Assembly: GCA_045580875.1 (NCBI GenBank)
Contig: JAZNOP010000063.1
Location: 1 to 64,000, forward strand
Length of the DNA: 64,000 bases
DNA from: SIG598 sp045580875
Lineage (GTDB): Bacteria > Bacillota > Clostridia > Oscillospirales > Acutalibacteraceae
Reading direction: 5' to 3'
The position numbers and the translations under genes were made by a program. Below, piece by piece: positions 42,494 through 49,460 of this stretch (position 1 is its first letter; each line of letters opens with the position of its first letter). The notes beneath the pieces are model-generated. The model was not told the DNA's origin. It did not search any database and saw nothing but the letters and a program-made list of their open reading frames with translations.

Positions 42494-42600
42494 TGTCAAG
42501 TAGGGGACAAAAGAATTTTGTGTTTTTCTGCGGGTTTTATGCGTTTTTGCAGGTAAAAGGCAGGTTTTTACACACTCCAACCGCAGTCCTTAACTTGACA
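42494..42600. mobile_element. 107-bp element with imperfect terminal inverted repeats (MITE or IS remnant)
   Basis: Ends TGTCAAGTAGGGGAC (42494-42508) and GTCCTTAACTTGACA (42586-42600) pair at 12 of 15 positions; ATGTCAAG is shared at the outer edge. There is no coding capacity inside. It begins 6 bases after the truncated spoIVB copy ends. Size and TG/CA ends fit a miniature element or the fused ends of a deleted insertion sequence. No clear target duplication was seen. Confidence 0.55.
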
Positions 42601-42609
42601 TAGATGAAT

Positions 42610-42651
42610 TGTCGAAAAATGGGATTTTTAATTTCTCTTTCTATTTCGACA
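42610..42651. promoter_or_regulatory. Pair of facing Spo0A boxes upstream of the inserted LRR gene
   Basis: TGTCGAA at 42610-42616 and TTCGACA at 42645-42651, inside a perfect 9-bp inverted repeat TTGTCGAAA...TTTCGACAA. Both match TGNCGAA exactly. They lie 34 bases upstream of the -35 box at 42685. Confidence 0.6.
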
Positions 42652-42684
42652 AATTCCGATATTTGCCGGACCGTCGGTTTTTTC

Positions 42685-42713
42685 TTGATTTACGGTTGTT
42701 TTCGATATATACT
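42685..42713 (+). promoter_or_regulatory. Promoter of the inserted LRR gene
   Basis: TTGATT (42685-42690), 17-bp spacer, TATACT (42708-42713), 24 bases before the ATG. Confidence 0.7.
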
Positions 42714-42737
42714 AAAGGAAAAAAAGGAGGATACATT

Positions 42738-43730
42738 ATGGACAGGATTACAGATGTCATAACTGATATATCTACTTTTCAACAAGGCTATTTGTACCGT
42801 CAGGGATATGTTTTTGCTCCTTTAACACAATCCAATATTTACGATGCGATTGTTATCAGAAATCCATCTCAATGTCAAGCATGGTGCCCTAAGTATGGTT
42901 TTTCAGACCATTCATTGGAAGACCACATTGAGTTGATCAATCAATATCAGCTAAAAAAAGTAATTATCATTGCTGAAGACATATCATTCATTACCAGATG
43001 TCCTTCTCTCCGATACATAAACATTATACTTGCAGATACCGCTATTGATCATTTCGATTATTCGCCTTTATATGATATGCCGAACATAAAAGATCTGACT
43101 TGTACAACTGCGTATGGTGGTCCAAAAGAACATCTGCATACAACAATCGATTATTCTAAAATCAAAGGGCTGGTGAAGGTTGGAGTTGCCGGAAAGGGAC
43201 ATCTTAATTACAATCTGGTTGACACCCTGGAAGAACTCCATATCTCAGGAGATAAAACACACGAAGATTTGACTGCTATCAGCAGCAGTCAAAACCTTAA
43301 AAGAATATGGTTTTTGCAGAGCAGTCTAAAATCCCTTTCCGGCATAGGGCGTTTTCCCAAAATGCAAGATCTTTCTTTCGACTATATGCGTTCCCTGTGT
43401 GATATTTCTCAGTTATCTCATGTGGCAAATAGTTTGCGGGCATTAAGCATTGAAAATTGTCCTAAAATTGCAGATTTCTCCGTTTTATATGATTTGGTCA
43501 ATTTGGAGCATCTTCATTTGTATGGTAAAAACGAATTACCAAATCTTGCTTTCCTCAACAAGATGAAGAAACTTAAAACATTTGTATTTTCTATGAGCGT
43601 TAAAGATTGTGATTTGACTCCTTGCTTGCAGATTCCTTATGCATCAACATTTCATAATCGAAAACAGTATAATCTCAAGGACAAGGATTTACCCAAAGCC
43701 TTACCATCTGAGCCGTTTAAATTGCAATAG
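42738..43730 (+). CDS. Leucine-rich-repeat protein carried by the insertion at spoIVB
   Basis: 330 residues, no signal peptide or membrane helix, so cytoplasmic. Irregular LRR units from about residue 85 to 295 (SLRYINIILADTAI, TLEELHISGDKTHEDL, NLKRIWFLQSSLKSLSGI, SLRALSIENCPKIADFS, NLEHLHLYGKNELPNLA). Clearly different from the anchored LRR paralogues at 16391 and 45356. Start ATG has AAAGGAGG 7 bases upstream; an upstream frame is excluded because it runs through the promoter. Codon use is visibly AT-richer than in the flanking spoIVB and RNA methylase genes, suggesting foreign origin. Resembles bacterial LRR proteins of unknown role; a protein-binding or immunity function is possible but unproven. 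Confidence 0.8.
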   Translation: MDRITDVITDISTFQQGYLYRQGYVFAPLTQSNIYDAIVIRNPSQCQAWCPKYGFSDHSLEDHIELINQYQLKKVIIIAEDISFITRCPSLRYINIILADTAIDHFDYSPLYDMPNIKDLTCTTAYGGPKEHLHTTIDYSKIKGLVKVGVAGKGHLNYNLVDTLEELHISGDKTHEDLTAISSSQNLKRIWFLQSSLKSLSGIGRFPKMQDLSFDYMRSLCDISQLSHVANSLRALSIENCPKIADFSVLYDLVNLEHLHLYGKNELPNLAFLNKMKKLKTFVFSMSVKDCDLTPCLQIPYASTFHNRKQYNLKDKDLPKALPSEPFKLQ

Positions 43731-43733
43731 CTT

Positions 43734-43755
43734 GACAGGGGCAAACGCCCCTGTC
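43734..43755 (+). terminator. Terminator of the inserted LRR gene / spoIVB side hairpin
   Basis: GACAGGGGC/GCCCCTGTC stem with loop AAAC, followed on the + strand by TTTGTT. It sits between the LRR stop and the spoIVB stop. Confidence 0.75.
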
Positions 43756-43759
43756 TTTG

Positions 43760-43881
43760 TTATGCCGCTGCATCCAGCATATTCTCGATGAATATCCCGT
43801 AGCCGCTCGTTGGGTCATTGACGAGTACATGGGTTACCGCACCGATGAGTCTGCCGTTCTGGATTATCGGTGAGCCGGACA
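43760..43881. repeat. Direct repeat copy B (3' end of intact spoIVB)
   Basis: Direct repeat of 42366-42487, 119 of 122 identical, in the same orientation and separated by a 1394-base period. It encloses the inverted-repeat element and LRR gene. Confidence 0.95.
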
Positions 43882-44968
43882 TTCCCTGAACAATGCCGCC
43901 GGTCAGTTCGAGCAGATCTTCGTCGGTTACTCTGACAATCATGTTGCGCGTCGGATTGTCCTGATCGTAGTTTATTTTCTCTATCTCTATATCGTACATC
44001 TGCACTCCGTCACTTCCCGGTATGCTGGTCACCACCTGTGCATAGCCTTCCTCTATCTCCTGCTTCAGCGCTGCTTCATATTCACTGTGCTCCAATGCAA
44101 AGTCCTTTTCTATATGACCGTATACTCCTGTTTCGGTATTCTTTGTAAGTGTTCCGTATTTTATATCGCCAAGAAATCCGACCAGTTCTCCCGGTGCACC
44201 GCTCGCTCCGCGAACAACCTCTGTCAGCATCACGCTGGTTATCTCTCCGTCCGATACACTCATAACCGCGCCGGAACTGTCGTCACATATTGCGTGACCG
44301 AGACCACCAAATATCCCTGTAGCACGGTCATAAAACGTAAGCACCCCGATCCCTGCTGTACCGCTGCGTATCCATATTCCCGCTCGGTAGCAGCCTTCGG
44401 TTTCAGAAAACGCCGGTTTCAATTCAAGCTCAGCGCTGCTCCCGTCCTGACGTATTACTTCTATCTGCACTGCATTGCCATCTGACCGTTCTACTTCAGT
44501 TATCAGGTCAGCCGCTTTGTTTATCCTTTTTCCATTGACAGAAATAATATTATCACCAGGCATCAATCCGCATTCTGCTCCGGGATTCACCTTGCCCTCC
44601 GCTGTGGTCACATCAGTTGTTTCCGCAACAATCACTCCACTTGTATCAAGCCTTATTCCTATAGGTATTCCGCACATCACGACCTTCTGTCTTTCAACAA
44701 ATCTGATGTCAACGTTTTTGACCGGAATAATTCCGAAAAGTTCAGCCGCGGCACTGCATTCTGCTTCTGCACTGCCGCCTGTTTCCACCGCCTGATCATC
44801 GTCAAAACGGAGAAGTATAAACGGTGCACGCTGAAGCGACGGTTCTTCACCTTTTATTACACTGATATTATCCGGAACCAGACTATATCCAACCGCAGCC
44901 ATCACTCCAGTCAATGCAGCAAACAATACCACAGCCGACAGACACACCGCAAAAACTCTTTTCCTCAT
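43760..44968 (-). CDS. spoIVB: SpoIVB serine peptidase
   Basis: 402-residue S55 peptidase secreted from the forespore that triggers pro-SigmaK processing via SpoIVFA. N-terminal signal anchor (VFAVCLSAVVLFAALTGVMAAVGY), PDZ domain near 110-195 (GLMPGDNIISVNGKRINKAADLI), and peptidase domain with catalytic His in GGLGHAICDD and Ser in GIVQGMSGSPIIQNGRLIGAVTHVLVNDP. All key residues are present. ATG 44968 with AAAGAGGTG upstream is preferred over a TTG at 44992. The 3' end is duplicated at 42366-42487. It is not next to spo0A or recN, the usual arrangement. Confidence 0.96.
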   Translation of the reverse strand: MRKRVFAVCLSAVVLFAALTGVMAAVGYSLVPDNISVIKGEEPSLQRAPFILLRFDDDQAVETGGSAEAECSAAAELFGIIPVKNVDIRFVERQKVVMCGIPIGIRLDTSGVIVAETTDVTTAEGKVNPGAECGLMPGDNIISVNGKRINKAADLITEVERSDGNAVQIEVIRQDGSSAELELKPAFSETEGCYRAGIWIRSGTAGIGVLTFYDRATGIFGGLGHAICDDSSGAVMSVSDGEITSVMLTEVVRGASGAPGELVGFLGDIKYGTLTKNTETGVYGHIEKDFALEHSEYEAALKQEIEEGYAQVVTSIPGSDGVQMYDIEIEKINYDQDNPTRNMIVRVTDEDLLELTGGIVQGMSGSPIIQNGRLIGAVTHVLVNDPTSGYGIFIENMLDAAA

Positions 44969-45355
44969 ACTCTCACCTCTTTCATTACGCAAACTTGTTT
45001 CGTGATGCCATCATCAGAAGCATCTCTACTAATTTGCGCACCTGACCGGCATATATGTTGACAAATAAATTATCAGCAAGAGAATAAATGGATTCTCTCC
45101 GCCGATTTCGTTCTTTCGTTCATTCTTCTTTACAAATATTTCTGCAAGTGATAAAATTACCTTATAATTTTATGTATTCAGTGCCCGCGGTCATATTTCT
45201 TTTCTATCATTCTACATTGGCCGATTCTTTCCGTATGTCGAAAAAAATCGAGTGAACAAATAATAATTCGCGCTGATTGAGATCGACTTGATTCTGACTG
45301 TTACAATGCACTGCCGGCACCTTTTTCAATAAATTAACGAAAGCAGGATATTTCT
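44969..45355. other. Intergenic region between divergent spoIVB and LRR paralogue 2
   Basis: About 387 bases, AT-rich. It holds one exact Spo0A-box heptamer TGTCGAA at 45236-45242 and a TTGACA at 45058-45063 without a good -10. No convincing promoter, RNA structure or small gene was seen. Confidence 0.5.
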
Positions 45356-46849
45356 ATGCGCAGAGCAAAAGCTATAATCATCTCCGCCGCCTGTATTCTG
45401 ACATTATTAATAGTATTCTTCTCCACCCACTTCTTTATTGATGGCAGGATTTTCAGTATTTTTTCACATTCGGCAATTCTCACTGATGCAGATTCTGATG
45501 ATATTTCCAAGCTCAGACGGTTTATCTCACTGAGGGAGCTTGATGTTAGCGGATGCCGGCTTGATAATCAGACAATTGAAGATCTGCTTACAGTTTTTCC
45601 CGATTGTGATATAAACTATACGGTCATGCTCGGCAACTCTGAGATAAACAGCAGCGCTGAGCATATTTCGCTCGACGATGAGTCTGCTGCCGACTGTTCA
45701 CTGCTGCTTATGCTTCCGAATCTTAAATATGCAGATATATCTGCATGCACCGAAATAACTGATGAAATTATTGCAGCAGCTGCCGATGATGCCTGCAATT
45801 TTATCTGGCAGATGGAGCTGTGCGGTATACCGGCAACAAGCAACGAAACCGAACTGGTACTGGATTCTCCTTCGCTCAATGATCTGAAAAAGTTAATGCT
45901 TTTCCGCGATCTTGAAAGCGTGACAGTCAGTAATTGCAGTGATTACGATACGCTGATTGAGCTTGCCGCGACTAAACCGGACTGTAATTTTGTCTGGAGC
46001 GTCGATCTGTGCGGAGTTGACGTTTTAAGCACCGATACCCGCGCTGTCATTGCTGACCATAAGATCGAAGACCTTGCCTCTTTCAGTAAAAAGCTTGCTT
46101 ATCTGCCAAATCTGGAATATCTCGATATGTGCCGATGCGGGCTTTCCAACGAAGAAATGGAAACCCTCACCGAACAATATCCCGATATAAAATTTGTATG
46201 GGAGATAACCTTCGGCAGAGCACCTGTATTCTGGACCGTGAGAACAGATATTGTATGCTTCTCATCACTTGGAATGACACGCTGCAACGATGAACAGCTT
46301 GCACCTCTTCTCAAGTACTGTACCGACCTTGCCGCACTTGACCTGGGGCATCACAACATTACCGACCTGACACCTTTTGCACGTCTCAAGAAGCTTAAGG
46401 TACTAATTCTCGGTGATAATCTGATTCGGGATCTCTCACCTCTTGCTGAACTCAAGGAACTGCAGTACATAGAGCTCTTCTCGTGCAAATTCACCGATGT
46501 CTCAGCTCTCGCTCAGCTGCCGAATCTCACTGAAGTCTGCATCGGCAACAACGCCATCAAAGACATAACACCTTTTCTTTCCATGAAGCAGCTCAATTCC
46601 CTGTGGATTCCTCAGTGTGGACTTGACCGCGATGAGCAGCAAGCCTTATCTGAAGCTCTGCCTGACTGCACGATCAGATTCAAGGTAAAGAGCAACCCGC
46701 TTGAGGGCTGGAGGGTAAGCGAGCTGAACATGGCAATCCGGAAAGCATTCGGAAACTGGAGATATGTTGTCGAATTCAACGGCTGGAATGATGTTACCTA
46801 TCTGGAAGGCGCTCCGCTCAAGGAAGTTGAGCCAATTGAACTCGGTTAA
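45356..46849 (+). CDS. Membrane-anchored leucine-rich-repeat protein (paralogue 2)
   Basis: 497 residues with the same plan as the protein at 16391: N-terminal signal anchor (AIIISAACILTLLIVFFSTHFF), divergent long repeats each ending in P(D)C(N/D)(F/I)(V)W-x-(V/M)-(D/E)LCG, a block of 22-residue LRRs (LAALDLGHHNITDLTPF, LKVLILGDNLIRDLSPL, LQYIELFSCKFTDVSAL), and the shared tail MAIRKAFGNWRYVVEFNGWNDVTYLEG. Probably a surface protein with an outside LRR. Clear paralogy with 16391, but the neighbours differ. ATG has CAGGA 10 bases upstream. Followed by a terminator, so monocistronic. Confidence 0.87.
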   Translation: MRRAKAIIISAACILTLLIVFFSTHFFIDGRIFSIFSHSAILTDADSDDISKLRRFISLRELDVSGCRLDNQTIEDLLTVFPDCDINYTVMLGNSEINSSAEHISLDDESAADCSLLLMLPNLKYADISACTEITDEIIAAAADDACNFIWQMELCGIPATSNETELVLDSPSLNDLKKLMLFRDLESVTVSNCSDYDTLIELAATKPDCNFVWSVDLCGVDVLSTDTRAVIADHKIEDLASFSKKLAYLPNLEYLDMCRCGLSNEEMETLTEQYPDIKFVWEITFGRAPVFWTVRTDIVCFSSLGMTRCNDEQLAPLLKYCTDLAALDLGHHNITDLTPFARLKKLKVLILGDNLIRDLSPLAELKELQYIELFSCKFTDVSALAQLPNLTEVCIGNNAIKDITPFLSMKQLNSLWIPQCGLDRDEQQALSEALPDCTIRFKVKSNPLEGWRVSELNMAIRKAFGNWRYVVEFNGWNDVTYLEGAPLKEVEPIELG

Positions 46850-46862
46850 TTTTCTAAAATTC

Positions 46863-46909
46863 AAGAGCCGCATCAGCGATCAGATGATCTGCCGATGCGG
46901 CTCTCTTTT
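46863..46909 (+). terminator. Terminator of LRR paralogue 2
   Basis: 10-bp stem AGAGCCGCAT/ATGCGGCTCT with an inner small hairpin (GATCAGATGATC), followed by CTTTTATTT. Confidence 0.85.
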
Positions 46910-46922
46910 ATTTATACAAAAA

Positions 46923-46948
46923 GCCGGCTCCGATTTCCCGGAGCCGGC
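46923..46948 (-). terminator. Terminator of the CPBP protease gene
   Basis: 10-bp stem GCCGGCTCCG/CGGAGCCGGC with a 6-base loop; on the minus strand it is followed by TTTTTG. Confidence 0.9.
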
Positions 46949-46978
46949 AAAACATTTACTATACTTTATTTGCTTTGA

Positions 46979-48202
46979 TTATGCTATTGCGTTAGAAATT
47001 GCATCTGCTACAAGCTTGAAAAGCGGAGCAAAGCCGCCGTTTGTAAGAATAAGCTCTACGCTGATGTAAATAAGAACAATAACCCAGAAGCAGGAGAAGA
47101 AGTGGAGAAGGTGAAGCTTCGCACGGCTCTCTGCCTTCGGAAGAAGGGTATGATTTGTGGTGGGCTCTGTAGCTTCCCACTTGAACTTCTTCTTGGAAAG
47201 ACCAACAATGATAATAACAATAGCACCGACGATAAAGAGAACGTTGAGAATAAGGCTGATAATGCCGAGTGTCTCTTCACTGACAACCTTATTGACAAGC
47301 AGTATGGACATCACGGTGCTGTATGTATTGAGCAGGAAATGAAGAATGATCGGGGTACGGATAGAACCCGAGCGGATTGCTACATAAGCCATGGTCAGAC
47401 CGAACAGGAAGGTGCCCGGAGTCTGATTGAGGTTGCCGTGAAGCAGACCGAACATGAGAGAGGTAGCGAATGCAGCGAACGCAACATTGTACTTGGAGAG
47501 AGTCTTGAGCAGGACTCCGCGGAAGAGATACTCTTCAGTGATCGGAGCAAGAATACAGACATACAGGCAATAAATTACAAGACCTACGGGATTTGCAAAA
47601 GAAAGCAGTGTTTCCGCCTGAACCATAGATGCCTCGTTAAGGGGATCGGTATAGCCGGTGAGATGCTGGATAAGCTGATAAGCATAAGCCCACAGATACA
47701 TAGCACCGATACCGACAACTGCACCGCCGCCGAAGAGAGCAAAGTTCATTCTGCCCTCTTTGAAGGATTCGAAATACTTATAGCCGCGCTTCTTGGAATG
47801 AAGCAGACCGGCAACGATATTTGCTACAGTACCGCCGACAGCGGTTGCCGCGAATGTCCAGATAAGATAATTCGGTCCGCTGAGCATATCCATGAGCGCT
47901 TTTTCCAGATTATCGGTTGCGCCGCTGGTTATTGCTGTCATTATATCGGAATTGGTCAGCATTGCAATGACCATATACACTGCGATGATAATGGCAACAA
48001 GACCGTTCATTATCAGCATCTGAAGCAGAACGGAACGTGCTGTGTGGTTGCATGCCTTTCTGAAGACACGGCGCTTCTCAGGAGCTACAGCTTCAAGCTG
48101 TTCTGCCATCGAAGAAACAGCAGATACATCTTCCGCCGGCTTGGTTTCGACCTTAGCTTCAGCCTTGGTCTCAACTGTGGTATTCTCAGTAGTATTTTGC
48201 AT
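46979..48202 (-). CDS. CPBP-family intramembrane glutamic protease (CAAX-type)
   Basis: 407 residues. A charged, Lys/Glu/Thr-rich N-terminal 50 residues lies in the cytoplasm, followed by eight or more membrane helices. Active-site motifs are present: APITEEYLFRGVLLKTL (motif 1 EExxxR), FGLLHGNLNQTPGTFLFG (motif 2 FxxxH) and TPIILHFLLNTYS (motif 3 HxxxN). Such enzymes cleave membrane substrates or process bacteriocin leaders; no bacteriocin gene is visible. GGGAGG precedes the ATG. Own promoter at 48267-48295. Codon use suggests good expression. Confidence 0.92.
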   Translation of the reverse strand: MQNTTENTTVETKAEAKVETKPAEDVSAVSSMAEQLEAVAPEKRRVFRKACNHTARSVLLQMLIMNGLVAIIIAVYMVIAMLTNSDIMTAITSGATDNLEKALMDMLSGPNYLIWTFAATAVGGTVANIVAGLLHSKKRGYKYFESFKEGRMNFALFGGGAVVGIGAMYLWAYAYQLIQHLTGYTDPLNEASMVQAETLLSFANPVGLVIYCLYVCILAPITEEYLFRGVLLKTLSKYNVAFAAFATSLMFGLLHGNLNQTPGTFLFGLTMAYVAIRSGSIRTPIILHFLLNTYSTVMSILLVNKVVSEETLGIISLILNVLFIVGAIVIIIVGLSKKKFKWEATEPTTNHTLLPKAESRAKLHLLHFFSCFWVIVLIYISVELILTNGGFAPLFKLVADAISNAIA

Positions 48203-48266
48203 AATTATCCTCCCTTTTCTTGAGTAAGGTTTTCATCGATGCAAAGCGCGAAAACCCGATAAGAGA

Positions 48267-48295
48267 ATAATAACTTTAAATGAAAAAATTGTCAA
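48267..48295 (-). promoter_or_regulatory. Sigma-A promoter of the CPBP gene
   Basis: On the minus strand: TTGACA (48295-48290), 17-bp spacer, TATTAT (48272-48267). Confidence 0.8.
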
Positions 48296-48376
48296 TAGAA
48301 CAGTATTTATGTTTTGGAAAATTTCAAAAAATATTTGAGCTGGCAGCATTACTTTGCCTTTGACTCCGGTACGCAT

Positions 48377-48799
48377 TCATTCAAATACTACGCAGCAGCT
48401 GTTTTTTCGGACATTGCAGAGCCACGAGCTGAAGGCTATTGCCGGTATGCTCAGGAAAAACCACATTATACTGTACAGCAGGCATATCTGCCCCATCAGA
48501 TTAAGCGGCAGCTCAGAATAATCCCACACTGCCCAGTCAAGAAGTATATTGACGATACAGCCTACCAGAAATTCTACTGACGTTACGACTGCACTGCCCA
48601 TAACACACCTGACAAACAGCTTCTTTTCACGAAATCTTCTGTTCAGCACATGAATTAACATAGCGCATAGTCCGCCGGTCAGCGTCATAGTCCAGTGGCT
48701 GTGTCCGCGCCACAGAATTTCAGTAAGCGTATACAGCACTGCTCCAACAGAAAACACAGTAAGACAATCCGCATATCTCTGTCTTTTTCTTGCATTCAT
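48377..48799 (-). CDS. CmpB-like (putative ABC-transporter permease family) membrane protein
   Basis: 140 residues with four hydrophobic segments. The pattern VGAVLYTLTEILWRGHSHWTMTLTGG followed by VVTSVEFLVGCIVNILLDWAVWDYSELPLNLMGQICLLYSIMWFFL matches the ABC_trans_CmpB (PF06541) family; despite the name, transporter activity is not established. The only in-frame ATG lies 7 bases beyond a hairpin terminator at 48806-48839, whose stem contains the GGCGGGTG that would be the ribosome-binding site. Translation may therefore be low or regulated. Confidence 0.8.
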   Translation of the reverse strand: MNARKRQRYADCLTVFSVGAVLYTLTEILWRGHSHWTMTLTGGLCAMLIHVLNRRFREKKLFVRCVMGSAVVTSVEFLVGCIVNILLDWAVWDYSELPLNLMGQICLLYSIMWFFLSIPAIAFSSWLCNVRKNSCCVVFE

Positions 48800-48805
48800 A
48801 AAAAA

Positions 48806-48839
48806 TCACCCGCCATTATCCTGTGAAAATGGCGGGTGA
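48806..48839 (-). terminator. Hairpin terminating the vanY-capA-phosphoesterase operon
   Basis: 12-bp stem TCACCCGCCATT/AATGGCGGGTGA with a 10-base loop; the minus-strand tail is TTTTT and runs straight into the start codon of the next gene. Confidence 0.85.
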
Positions 48840-48889
48840 ATTATCCGGTATTAAATTATCGTTTCTACTTTGTTTACAAATCAGCCTGA

Positions 48890-49432
48890 TTACAGAACGT
48901 ACTCCATATATTCCGTTCCGTCCAGTGTTTTCCACACAAAACGGCTGTCATCAAGCACCATGTATCCGTGAGCTGAATTCTCCTTCGGTATAGATACTGA
49001 ACCTGGATTGATGTAAGTGTATCCGTCATGATCTTCACACACCGGCACATGGGTATGTCCGTGCAGCAGAATATCCCCTTTTTTCAGCTTAGGCGGATTT
49101 GCCGTGTTATGAACATGACCGTGAGTGGCAAAAATCATCCGGCTGCCCACATATATGATGCAGTAATCGGCAAGCACCGGAAAATCAAGCACCATCTGAT
49201 CCACTTCAGCTTCACAGTTGCCGCGAACGCAAAGCAGCTCATCGCTTATCTCATTGAGCATTGTGATTACCTTTTTAGGTGCGTATTCCTCCGGCAGGTC
49301 ATTTCTCGGACCGTGATAAAGTATATCTCCAAGAAGAAGGAACCTATCTGCCTCTTCCCTTTTGTATGCCTCCAGCAGCTGCCGGCAATAAAATGCTGAG
49401 CCGTGGATATCTGATGCAATCATTATTTTCAT
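48890..49432 (-). CDS. MJ0936/YfcE-type metallophosphodiesterase
   Basis: 180 residues, calcineurin-like fold. Metal motifs: MIASDIHGSAFYCRQLL (DxH), LLLGDILYHGPRNDLP (GDxxxxGP), CVRGNCEAEV (GNC[DE]), FATHGHVHN (THGH) and LLHGHTHVPV (GHTH). Hydrolyses phosphodiesters or small cyclic or modified nucleotides; the true substrate is unknown. ATG 49432 is set by the start of the domain and AAGGAAAAGAG upstream; a longer open frame only reads antisense-like Gln/Leu repeats of the capA Thr tail. Third gene of the vanY-capA operon (28-base gap). Confidence 0.93.
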   Translation of the reverse strand: MKIMIASDIHGSAFYCRQLLEAYKREEADRFLLLGDILYHGPRNDLPEEYAPKKVITMLNEISDELLCVRGNCEAEVDQMVLDFPVLADYCIIYVGSRMIFATHGHVHNTANPPKLKKGDILLHGHTHVPVCEDHDGYTYINPGSVSIPKENSAHGYMVLDDSRFVWKTLDGTEYMEYVL

Positions 49433-49460
49433 ATATATTCTCTTTTCCTTGCACCACTGC

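Noticed and set aside
47102..48223. 373-codon + strand frame
   Set aside because: Antisense to the CPBP protease gene; no family resemblance and no start signal.
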